64,000 nucleotides of DNA. It comes from Holothuria scabra (lineage: Eukaryota > Echinodermata > Holothuroidea > Aspidochirotida > Holothuriidae). Below the pieces are notes generated by a model. It was given only the letters and a program-made list of their open reading frames with translations. It did no database searches and was not told the origin of the DNA. How positions within the stretch are numbered: position 1 is the first letter of the stretch; each line of letters starts with the position of its first letter. The DNA lies in contig CM074195.1 in assembly GCA_037179385.1 (NCBI GenBank), positions 9,501,787-9,565,786 of the forward strand. The letters are read 5' to 3'. Both the position numbers and the translations under genes were made by a program. This document shows positions 1-10,918 of this stretch, piece by piece.

Positions 1-900
1 CGTGGGGTCCAGGGGACCGCTTAAGGACCCCTGGTGGGGGTCCAGGGGGAGAAGCCCCATGACGGAAGCTCAGCGATTTTATTGATTTGAGAGGCTCCAA
101 AATCATATTCAAATTAAGTATTCCAAATTATGAATTCAATTCAGGAGTGGGCTGATGTAAGGGACGAGAATGGAATCGTGAAGTACTATGGTATTTGATT
201 GAGGAGAAACATACTTTACAGTAATTTTAGGGGGAAAAGCCAAAATGTCGAAGCTACTCATCAAAACTGAACATGTGATCGATAATTTGAGACAGGGCAT
301 TTTAAGATATCCAAAGTGTTTTGGGGCATTTCATCAATAGTGAGTTCTATTTAAAATCCTTAGGCAATATGCGTTGGGTCCGGGGCCCTGTTGCGGGCCC
401 CGGAAGCTCTGAAATTTTAGGCTTTTTAGTGGACTTAGGCCTAATGAAAGCAAAAGAGTACCTTTGTATAGATATTATTAACAATCCTATAAGGGACATT
501 ATTACTGGGACAAATGTTTCTCATTGGGGCCAATAAGGGGACTGGGGACACACCCCTCGCTCTATTTGTTTAAAAGACCCTGATTTGAGAAGAAGAAAGA
601 TAATTTGAAAAAGAAAGATAGCTTGTAAAAATTTTTGTTTTAACTGTTTGAAGGGAGAAAGTTAACTCTCCTACAGGTTATCGTTAACGTGGGGATCTAG
701 GGGGCGAATCCCCCGGAAGCTTTGCAACTTTTGCACTCTGAAAAGTAATAATTGAGCCAAAGAATAGCCAAAATGTAATGGGAGCAACTAAAAAATTTTT
801 GCAACATTCAGGTATTGCCGGGAGCCATGCCCCCAAAAATCTCATAAAAATATTGGGACCAGGCCCCCCCGGCCCGCTTCCGCTTCTGATGCGTGTAGAA
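1..900. repeat. Degenerate tandem repeats built around a GC-rich palindrome
   Basis: A motif of the form GGGTCC-AGGGGG-GAAGCCCC-GGAAGCT followed by an AT-rich stretch recurs near 33-80, 370-417 and 687-732, with a decayed version near 855-890. The spacing is about 320-340 bp. Each core is a palindrome that can fold into a strong hairpin. No coding frame is supported. The array is cut by the window's left edge. Confidence 0.55.
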
Positions 901-2715
901 ATTTGTCATTTTTTACACAATGAGATCGCACCAACGAAGTATGTAACAATATGAAACTTCTACCGCATTTTATTCCAAAGGGAGGGGAACTCCATTTAGA
1001 ACATTCCCTATGGCCCTATCAATCAAGTCTTGCCTCTCAGACATTTAAACTTCTTGGATGCGCCTCTCTGGCAATATTGACGTGGAAAACGGGATAGAAA
1101 ACGTGAAGGTGAGCACCCCATTCACTTACAAACTCAACCAAACTACTTTACCCTTCCTAGATACTGGTAACCTATTTTTCTCAAGCTGGACATGTTTGGT
1201 TAAAGCTTCCAATGTGAACTTGTATGGCTGTCCAAATTTCCATATCATGACCATTGAAACTTCTAGGGGGATGTATACAGTGTTTTCGGCCCTGATGTTA
1301 GCCTGCGTGGCCCCTTTGTGGTTGCAGCCCCCTATAGGCTGCCGCCCCTGAGATGATTTTTCGTAGGGCTGAACTGAACGAAAAGACTTCGTCTGCTCCG
1401 CGCGGGCTACCCTGATGTCTGCTCAAGGGTGGTATTTTAGAACGAAAGTAATACGGTAAGCAATCAAACTGAAACACGGCACTAAAAATGTTCGCCCAAA
1501 ATTGGTCAAATATTTTGTACGCAATACAGTCGAAAAATGTTTAAGTTACTTCATTTGCCGGTCAATGTTTTGCGAGGGTAATATTTTCCGAAAGGGTAAA
1601 TGTTATACACCAATGGTAACTCTTCTTTGTTACTAGGGAATGGGGGACAGAGGTGAACTTTACGATAATTGGTCAGCTGTTCTAAGGTTCTCATTCAAGA
1701 CCCCCACCCTATTCTTTTCCTTAGATTTCATGGTAGTTTGGTTTTTATCTCAACTTGAATTTTTAGATCCCGTTATGTTGAAAAGCTGTCCACTGATGGG
1801 CACCGAAGGGGCGATATAGCCTCAAGTCCAGAGGAAATAGTCCTCACATCCCGGGAGAAACATTGTGTTAAAGATGCTGTAAAAGGCTAAGACCAGGGAC
1901 GTTGGTTTCCAGCGACCTTTGAAGCATTTTTGCCAAAATCTTCTTTGTGCTTCTCGCAAACTGATGGAAGTGTTTTGCTTAGATAGTCATCCACAATTTG
2001 TGGCTTTTAGTTCCAATTCTCATGGATGGGTCGGGATAAAACCAATGTACTTTTATGCCCGTCATGGAGAATATCATTTCTGGCAGTTTAGGAAGGCGAT
2101 TTTCTGAAAATAATTACTTCTATAAAATACGCTTCGACTTATGGTCGCCGGTCGCCATCAGCTCAGACGGTCCCTTTTAAGAAAACCTCCACCCCTAGGA
2201 AAGAATTCTGATAAAAGACCCATCCCTTTCCTGGACATGTCGGTCTTTAGGTTTTATGATACGTCTGACATGGGTGATTGTAAATGATGGAGGGTGGAGT
2301 ATGGTAGGAATTGCACAAAGGGTATACCTCCTCACATGAAGCAATAATGAAAGAGCATGCTCTCAGAGGTTGTGCCTGCAGTCTGAGGTTGTGCAGAGAG
2401 TTGGGGATAGACTTCCTGCTCCACCGCATATGCTAAGCACCCCCTTGCGGGTTTGCTAGGGCTATGGTCATTATCCTATCCCAAGGAATTCTTGGCTAGG
2501 GAAGCCGTGTCACCAGGATTTTCAAAGCTGGGTAAAGGTGGGGCTGGTTTATGACGTTCGTAAATGTTCATCGCTCTGATTTAATCAAATAAAAGAGCTT
2601 GCCAACTAGACTGTGCCACACCCTTGTTCATTTACAACAAAATCGGGTGAGGAGGCGCTTTAAGTTATATCGGAAGAGGGAGCAATAACAGTTATATCGG
2701 GCGAGGGAGTGCTGC
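901..2715. other. Intergenic stretch, no gene recognised
   Basis: Base composition is richer in G, C and CpG than the region that follows, but the open frames here are short and resemble nothing known. It may be the body of an old transposable element linked to the repeat at the window's left edge. Confidence 0.4.
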
Positions 2716-2772
2716 ATGCCTGAGTTTTTAGAACTGTATGGAATGCAGTTAGTTACTATAAGAACAACATTT

Positions 2773-2915
2773 TGGCATGACAGACCAATGATGTGGTCTG
2801 AGGGCCGTGAGGTTGGTCAAGTGTTGTCCTTCAGTGGACGTAAAAGCTTCTTCGGGAAGCAGTCTAAAGTTTGGTTTCGCCGAACGGCCCTTTGCCGGAG
2901 GGTCGGGGGGACTTA
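2773..2915 (+). repeat. Three-hairpin dispersed repeat, copy 1
   Basis: Contains in order GTCC-TTCAGT-GGAC, GCTTC-TTCGG-GAAGC and a GGCCC/GGGTC stem, about 140 bp in all. The second hairpin has a UUCG-type loop. Near-identical copies lie at 12343-12503 and 16242-16401 in the same orientation. The identity of the family is unknown. Confidence 0.6.
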
Positions 2916-2916
2916 A

Positions 2917-5782
2917 GAACAAGGAAGAACAGAAACCATTGCCTTAACACAAGAACAGTTGGTGGGTGCGGCCAGAAATTCATGTTACTGACCCTGCCCT
3001 CAATACTTACATGATTAACCATACTGGTTAGGAGCAATTCTGTTTTGTAGTTAAAATACTGAACAAAAGCCGAAGTAGGCCTAATATAGCGTTTAGAAGC
3101 AACATCTTGTCAGTAACATTTTTACATACTTTTCTTGGATGAAAAATAAAATTCACACCCCATAATGCACCCTGTCGGTTTCACATGGCCAAATCACCCC
3201 AAGGCACAATCAGAAGACCCAAGATGAGTCATTGGCAATAAAACATTGTGAGCCTTGGAGTAGGAAATGACCAAAACGTTATTTATTTTAAAGGTAGTGT
3301 GACATGTCAGCAAAAAGCCCTAAATTTACTTGGTAGTTAAGGAGAAAGGTCTCCTACGGAAGAATCCGTTGGAATTATGTCAACATCTTTTACTGTTCTC
3401 AAGATATACCTCTTCGAAGTTCGAAGTTTCTGAAGCAACTTGTTGGTTATGCAAAAATAGTGATGTTGGGTGTTGTGCAGTGTTGACATTTCTTTTGCTT
3501 TGTTTGTTTGGTTTTTTTTTTCATCTCGTTTACTGAGTATATCACAATTTTTAAAATGATCATTCAGTTATGATGCATATACAAAACGGAAAGTAAAATA
3601 GAGTTTCAATATGTCGATTAAACTCTAAACAATATCAATAACAAATAAGATCATACTTTGTAGGTTATGCAATAGAACACAACTTTTACAGCAATAAAGA
3701 TGTCTTAGTCCCGCGTGCCGTAGGTTGCCCACCCCTGAGCTAAGGACTTGGAGTATGCAATCGAAACAGACCTAATATTGACTTTACATACCTCCCACGG
3801 AAAGCTAGGATTCTCGTCAGTACAGGTATTTTAAGTGTCAAAGATGGTATTCTTAATGAGGGCATTTCTTTTATTAACCCTGCAATAATTATCTCTTAAT
3901 TATCTCTTAATTACTGATCAGATAGTTTATGGTTTGGTTATTGATACTGATGATCTTCAAGGACACAATTTCAACTTTCAAAATAAACCCTTCAGGAAAC
4001 ACTAATGTTACAACTGCCCTTGAAATGAAGATTGCAAAAAAAAAAGGATAACATTAGCCATATATGGTATATCCCTCCCATTTATGCATGATTGAGTGCA
4101 AATCATAAACAAACGTGTAAAATGGTCAATTTTTAACCGATTTTGAAGGGAAATGTGGCAATTTTCTTGGTTTTTAATGCTTTTTGTATCAAATAACCGA
4201 CTTTGTCATTTTGGTATAACACTACCAGTAAGGGGTTTCCTTTGGTAGACTAGAATTGAACAAGAGGTGTTAACACACAGGATATAAACATGGTGAATCT
4301 TCATTTTTAAGGAAGAAGGGGGGGGGGGCATTGAACTATGAGCTACCTTCTTTGCCCCCAATTCCTGAATGTACCAATTTCTCGAGATATCAGCCAATGA
4401 AGTTACTAGATTAGTCTCCCAAAGTGAACTTCAGGGCAGCAGAGGTTTTATCACTTCCTCACATTGAAAGGGTTTTTTTTTTCCTTTTTTCATACTTCTG
4501 TTGCCCTTGAAGCTAATAAGGATAAGACCTCCCTGCAGGACATGAAAAGTTTGTTAAGTTCTTATGCTGTTCAAGCAATCACATTCTGATAACATGGAAT
4601 TAATGAGGAAAAAATTTGTTGTAAATTTGAAAGAAAAGCCAAAGACTTTCCATTAAATGTAAACAGATATGATGTCATATATGCTTGTTTCAAGTTAATT
4701 GTTGATTGAAAATGTGACTTTTCCTGCTCTTATCTTAAGCAACACATGTTGTATATTTCACTGCAATCAATTAGAATAAGAACCCTACCAACATATCAAA
4801 ACTTGATTTGACCTGGAAACCCTTCAGACTTGAAATGCTTACTTCAAACAAACAAGAAAATGAAAAACATCACAATACCTGATTTACCATCTTTGTATTT
4901 AATGACTGAAATATGAATCATTCAAGAAATTGCATCATAATGCCAACAGATTTAACGATCATATCACAGTGAAATGCACACACACACTTTTCATATAATC
5001 ATATACAGTACCCTGAATCAATTTCATCCACTTAAGTTTTTTTAATAAAATACATTGTCAGCTACAAGGGTTTATTGCAGTCAATCAAATTTAATTTGTA
5101 TACCCTGGTATCGTAACTCATAAATGGCTGTTCAAACATGTGAAAAGTTTTGTCACTGAGATGTTATAGTCATGCACAAGAAATACCTTTTTCCAAAACA
5201 GGGGTGATGAAACCCTACTAGTCTTTTGTATAGTTGGGGTACATCATGTATCAAACCAATTATCTAATGCTAGTGGAAGTGCAACAGTTCTAAAATGCAC
5301 ATTTGAAAATATTTCCCAATCAATTGTACTATTGCAGGCCATGCACTGATGTCACTGAATTGTGCATCTTTCTATTTTGCCAACCACATGTCCAATAAAC
5401 TCTGTCCTCACCTTTTTGCTTCAGTGAACGAAGATCAACAAAACCAACTAAGAAGTTGCCCTATTGCTTGCCTTTCAAACCTCACAAAGAGTGGCACATC
5501 TGGCCCATATTATTCTGCCTTTGATATTATCCTGCCTTTGTTTACATCTTCCGACAGCTGTCTCTTAGCAAGCTTGTGGTTACTTGGAGTGTGCTTGAGC
5601 AAGCTAAGCAGGAAGTTGGGTGAAATATGATTACCCCACAAAACCTCACTTTTGATGAGGACTCGGGTGAAATATCAAAAAGGGTTTGAAATTCTTCATG
5701 CAGGCATCCATTATGCAACAGTTGTTGCTACGGTGCTGTCGTATGGACATATTGGCAACACATTAGCTGCACATGATCAGTT
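2917..5782. other. Intergenic stretch, nothing supported
   Basis: AT-rich sequence with homopolymer runs (for example near 3510 and 4318). No exon with family similarity and no clear repeat unit was recognised on either strand. Confidence 0.4.
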
Positions 5783-5790
5783 CCATCCAG

Positions 5791-5993
5791 CAGTGTTGTA
5801 ATAGAGTCAATAGATTAGTGACTCCAGTCACTAGTTTTCAAACTTTTAAGTGACTCGAGTTGAGTCATTGACTCGAGTCGAGTCATTGACTCGAGTCACT
5901 GTACTATTTCAATGGGGAAATTACTCCTGAATTCTATTGAGTCATTATCATTTTGAGAGGAAGTGACTCGAGTTGTGACTTGTTACAACACTG
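5791..5993. mobile_element. hAT-type MITE, 203 bp, perfect 8-bp target duplication
   Basis: Terminal inverted repeats begin CAGTGTTGTAA and end TTACAACACTG. The element is flanked by CCATCCAG at 5783-5790 and again at 5994-6001. The 8-bp duplication and CAGTG termini fit hAT. The interior is rich in GACTCGAGT repeats. No coding capacity. Confidence 0.85.
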
Positions 5994-6257
5994 CCATCCA
6001 GTATGCCAAATGGAAAGGTGCTGACATCATGTAATATTTCCCTTCAAGGTATTCTGTTGCTAGGTTTGCAAGATTCTTCTTAAGCCGTCTAGATACCTAC
6101 ATGACGAAAAGCATGGCAAACTGAGTTGTAAACATTGGTGATCTTTTTGAAATTGTGCAATGTGTTTATATTGCAAGTTTGCAAAATGATCCACCTCACT
6201 CATTCAAATGGGAATGCAACTCTGGATCACGGTAATTAATACTGATCTACCTCGGTA

Positions 6258-6398
6258 CAGTGTTGTAACAAGTCACGTCTCGAGTCACTTCCTCTCAAAA
6301 TGCTAGTGACTCAATAGAATTCAGGAGTAATTTCCCCATTGAAATAGTACTGTGACTCAAGTAAATGTTTGAAAACTGGTGACTCGATTACAACACTG
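6258..6398. mobile_element. hAT-type MITE, 141 bp, same family, opposite orientation
   Basis: Starts CAGTGTTGTAAC and ends TTACAACACTG. CCTCGGTA is duplicated at 6250-6257 and 6399-6406. It is an inverted, internally shortened relative of the 5791-5993 element. A decayed third relative appears near 7533-7690. Confidence 0.85.
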
Positions 6399-7759
6399 CC
6401 TCGGTAGATCAAGACTCATCTCACTGGATCAAGTCGGAGCAAGTTGTGTCTCACTACATGGAAACCTTACGAAATCAAAAAAAGAGAAAGTATTTCTAAT
6501 TCAACTTTCCCTGCAGCATTTTCTCTTTCTTTTTTGAAAAATGCTGTATAGGGCATGGGTAGTTTTTTCTGCTAAGGAAATTGTTTTTCTAGTTGGTTGT
6601 TAAATAGACAGTTCCACGGTGATCTGGTCTCATAACCCAACAGTCTGATAGATAAATAGCAGTCAAGCAGTCTAGAGTATCCCTAGATTCAAGCAATCAA
6701 TTATTGCATTTGTAAATTACAATTGTCATTCTGCTCCACGTGATAATTCAAAGTTACTTCAAAACTTAGAACTAAATTTGCGTATTCAATCAATTTGACA
6801 CAAAATTTGCATCATTCAGTTTTTCATACAAAACTCGTGGACAAAAACTGAACCCCAGTTTAATAAAGGGATACATCTATAGACTACTGAAGGCATCATA
6901 CTGAGCTCAAATAAAAGTTCCTTTCTAACTGCTTTTAAGCTAACATAAATTGGTACTTACAACAAAATTCAACCTCAAACATGTATGTTTTACAACTGGG
7001 AAGTAAGAATTCAAAACACAAAAGAGCCTCAAAAATTAATCAAAATAAAATTGTAACTATTGTAACTTTTATTGGAAATTGTGAAATTTAGGAAACCATC
7101 AACTTTCCCAAGCCTTACATGAATATACTTCAGGTTATAAATTTATGAAAAGACTGAAAGTTAGGGCCATATTAATATATGTTGGCTCTTCAACTCAATC
7201 TACTGTAAATAAGTCATTGGTGTTCAGCATTGACAGGGTAAATGCCAATGCAGATTTGCTTGAGTTTAGAAAAAAATATTTTCTTAGCTGTAGCTAATTT
7301 ATAATTTACACATAATTATAACATGTTTAGAAGGGTTGATGTTTTAAATATAGATTCATCCTCTGCAACTGATCAAAACAATAAAGGAAGGTTTTTCCAC
7401 AAATTCCATGTTTCAATCAAATAAAGCTAAATATGGGGTACACTTTTTAAATCAATTTTTACAAATATATTTAAAATAATGACAGTAAGTCATGGCAATA
7501 TTGATCACTGACAAACTTGCACATCACATTTACCAGAGTTGTGATCAAGTCATAACTCAAGTCACAACTTGTAAATATGCCTGACTTAAAAAATGCAAGG
7601 CAATTTTCCCACCTTTGAAATATTACACACTTGAGTCATGACTTGACAATGACCACTAAAATGACTATAGTTGACTCGGCACAAACAATGTGACAAAGTA
7701 TGGCTCTGACATTAACATTTACAAAATCATTTTTCAGGATGTTGAAAAGAAACTCTCAT

Positions 7760-8060
7760 TTAAAGGTCCAAACCTCTCACCCCAAACTACAATTTTGGTA
7801 CCCTGGTACCAAAATTCTCAATTGGCTCAGCTCTTTGATTGACAGCTAATTCAAACAATGCAGAGTGCCAAAGCTTATATTACACAGCATGAATGGTACT
7901 GAGAGTGTTTTGATTACATAAATTGAGTTTTTCTATACTCACCCTGAAACAACTGAGATTGTGTCTGGATGAGGATGAATGTCAGACAATTGTGGGAGGG
8001 GCTTCAGTAAGAAGGTTAGGAGAATTGGTACTGTTTGGGGTGAGAGAACTGGGCCTTTAA
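7760..8060. mobile_element. TTAA-ended MITE family 1, copy
   Basis: Terminal inverted repeats of the form TTAAAGG-CCAAAC-CTCTCACCCC on the left and GGGGTGAGAG-GGGCCTTTAA on the right. About 300 bp, no coding capacity. The interior contains GGCTCAGCTCTTTGATTGAC and CTGGATGAGGATGAAT, shared with copies at 15676-15980, 20902-21207 and 41135-41441. Confidence 0.75.
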
Positions 8061-8449
8061 ACATTAGGAGAAATTGTATAAATAAGAACCAAAATCACAA
8101 TATGAACCCTGTACATCACTTGCTCCTAAAATCATAAATTTAAAAAAATTATTTACCAGATGAGGCAAGTCAGCATTATTAACAGCTATACTATAAACTG
8201 GGCACACTGCTGGTAGTAACATTTTTTAAAGTCAATTTGAAACCATATCTGTATTTCTGACAAAGTTAGAAACATGTTTCATATTTTCAAAATATGCCAT
8301 AGAAAATACTTTTAAAAGAGCTTCTAAAAGTTTTTGATTTCCAACTTAAAATAAAGCAATTAAGACCAGATTAAAGAATTGAAGTGCATGCTGGAATACG
8401 TCTGAAGCAAGCATAGGTGATAGCTATAGTGTTATGATATGTTAGATGA

Positions 8450-8690
8450 GGTTTCACAGCTCAGTTTTTAACCAACTGGTATAAATCTGGTCTGCTACAG
8501 CCTTTTCTCCAGTTTTGGCTTGCTGGGTTGTTTCCCCTACTCATTGCAAATGCTAAGCACCAAACACAATGGTAGTGGGTACTTTTTTTAAGTCTTTGGT
8601 ATGACCTGGCTAAGAGTTGAACTTCAGACCTACCATCTGCAAGTCTAATGCTCTCACCATTTGCACATGCATCTCCATTCTCCATGTAGT
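8450..8690 (-). mobile_element. tRNA-derived SINE, decayed copy
   Basis: Minus-strand relative of the SINE at 39063-39312. The conserved 3' domain (revcomp GAGCCACAACTGGAAAAAAG and the GTATGACTCAACC region) is recognisable but diverged. Confidence 0.55.
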
Positions 8691-10059
8691 TAAAATATTC
8701 TTCAGTGAGTATAGCTGTCAATGATCAGCACCAGAAGTGAGGGAAAGACGATTTAAAAATAGAAATTCATAAGATACTTTCAGCTGTGGCTTTAAATTAA
8801 AGGCTGCTACGTAATTAATATAAAGCCCTGTCCACACTATGGGATGTGTAATATTGAAACAAGACTGTCTTGTCATGGTGAGAGACTGACGACTAACTAG
8901 TTTTAAAAACATAGTGTCCACATTATGCAGTAAGTCCCATGCCCATGAAGCCATTCACACAAAGTTCTAACATTAAACATTCTCTTTATTTGTTCTGTTG
9001 AAGAGACAGGATTGTGTTCTGTCCATTTCAATTAACTGAACTTTGCAGGCCTCTTTCCAGAAGTCTGTCATTGTTGTCAGTGGCACTTTTCAGTTTCATG
9101 CTTCCAAACATGTTCAGTCGCATTTAACTGGGTTGCGCATCTGCTTGCAACTAGGTGCAAAGCATTGCATACTTTGCAACACCTCCCAACAATCTTGTTG
9201 CAATGTGGGACTTCAACGAAACTAAGGAAGGAAGGAAGCCTATACATAACATAGGTTTGCCACAGTTAAAGTGAAGGATGACATTTTCAGATTTATATCA
9301 CAGCTCAAGTGTGTCACTGAGATTTTGAAGGCTTAAAATATGAATTACTGGAGCTTCTGCTGTCCATAATGAATATTGGAGGTATTAATTTATACTTTCT
9401 GAAGGAAGAATTACCTTGATTGTTTCCCATATACATTAAATTACAATGAGGGGTTTCAACCTTTTTGGCTGCATGATGTTCCAAACTGGCATATTTGAAT
9501 GTATCACTCCCCACACCATTTTCAAATTAAGCGTAGGTGGCAGCAATCATGAGTGCCGCACTGGGGGAAAGTTCAGGAGTGGAATTTCCCTCTCCTTATG
9601 TGAGCTAAATTTGTGATGGTGCACTTAATTAAAGTGACACAGTTTGTTGACATAGTATCTTTTAAGCATATATCATCGTATTCCACTCCTAATTTTCTCT
9701 GTATCTGTAATTTTGACATAGTATTTCATGTGATAGTGACCTGCCCACCACAACTTCACATACTGATGTTTTTTAGAGAAATTGTATTACATAACTTGAT
9801 TCCACATATTAAAGTAAGTAAACATACAACTCTGGTTTGTGAACCTGGGATAAACTCATGTCCCACCACAAACTGTGAGATATCCTGCCGGTGGAACACT
9901 TCTATGGGAAGTAGGATGGAATCACTAAAATATCTGAAAACTACCTACCCAATACACAGCAACTAAATGAAGGCTACAAAGGGAAACACACTCAAATACT
10001 TGAAAACAGCATAAGTGTCCAACAAAATGGCACACCCTTAGAGTCATTCTTCTTTACAT
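8691..10059. other. 3' flank of SLC25A11, no gene recognised
   Basis: No supported exon. The open frames are short and cross repeat-like sequence (for example CCCTGTCCACACTATG near 8825). A poly(A) signal for the carrier's distal transcript may lie at the right end. Confidence 0.4.
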
Positions 10060-10065
10060 TTTATT
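10060..10065 (-). terminator. Candidate polyadenylation signal AATAAA for the distal SLC25A11 transcript
   Basis: TTTATT on the plus strand, about 700 nt past the canonical stop. The hexamer is common by chance in AT-rich DNA, so support is weak. Confidence 0.3.
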
Positions 10066-10765
10066 GCATTGCTTCATAAATGTAAATGATATCACTCCGA
10101 GATATGAAAAATAATTACTTTACAAGCATTCCAACAGTCCACATGAAGACACAGATGGAGGACTTATTTGCCAGTCATGAATATGCATGGATATTATTTA
10201 AATTTCAATACCTAATATTAAAATGGAGGCACTTTCACCTTAAGCCCAGTGTGTATTCAAACCTGTCCGCTCATCTTTCATAGTGATCCCTATACATGGA
10301 CAGAGCATACTGCATGGTACATTGTTGTCACCATACATTTGAGTATAGGGGTAGCAAAACAGCTGTCTGCTATGCTTTTGTGTTTGTGTGTGAAAGTTTG
10401 GGCTTGCTCAAGTAGTTTGATTTGACAGATTTTGCCAGAAACTAAATATTTTCCACATAATGCAAGTTAAGGTCAAAATCAGTACTCCTATGGTGGAAAA
10501 ATGATGTATCTTCTCATTCATGTTTAACTTTTGTTTGAAATATTACAGAGTTGTCATAATATCATACAAATGATAGTTTCAAAACAGCCATCTTGGTGCA
10601 CCTTTTTTGCCCCAGTCGGTGTTGACAATCTACGCACAGCATGTACATGTTACCTGCTCTGTTCATGTATATAGGAAGTATGTGAGTGATCCACACAAAT
10701 GCTGTATGTCACATTCATGTCATTAAATAGATTTTACTTATAACTCTTCTAATAAAACATCTTTT

Positions 10766-10918
10766 TTATTTTGAGGAATACCTCCTATATGCAGCATTCA
10801 GTTGTTCAAGGAAGATGAATGTTAGCACTGTGTGAGGACCAAGACGGACATAGTATGGGGTGAAGCCCTTCCACAAACTGAAGAATCCCTCTTTACTCAC
10901 TGTCCTGTATAAAACATC
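10766..10918 (-). CDS. SLC25A11: SLC25A11 terminal exon, canonical form (distal)
   Basis: Acceptor TTCACAG|GAT, 50 codons plus TAA. Encodes DVLYRTVSKEGFFSLWKGFT, PYYVRLGPHTVLTFIFLEQ and a C-terminus ending YRRYSSK. Of the three terminal exons this is closest to the mammalian protein, keeping RLGPHTVLTFIFLEQ exactly. It lies 17.6 kb past exon 9. A candidate poly(A) signal (AATAAA on this strand) is at 10060-10065. Confidence 0.95.
   Translation of the reverse strand, partial: DVLYRTVSKEGFFSLWKGFTPYYVRLGPHTVLTFIFLEQLNAAYRRYSSK

Noticed and set aside
1058..1351. 97-residue open frame near the left edge
   Set aside because: No domain or signal recognised and it lies in repeat-like sequence.
9613..9966. 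117-residue open frame in the 3' flank of the carrier gene
   Set aside because: No family similarity, no good start context, and AT-rich chance composition.
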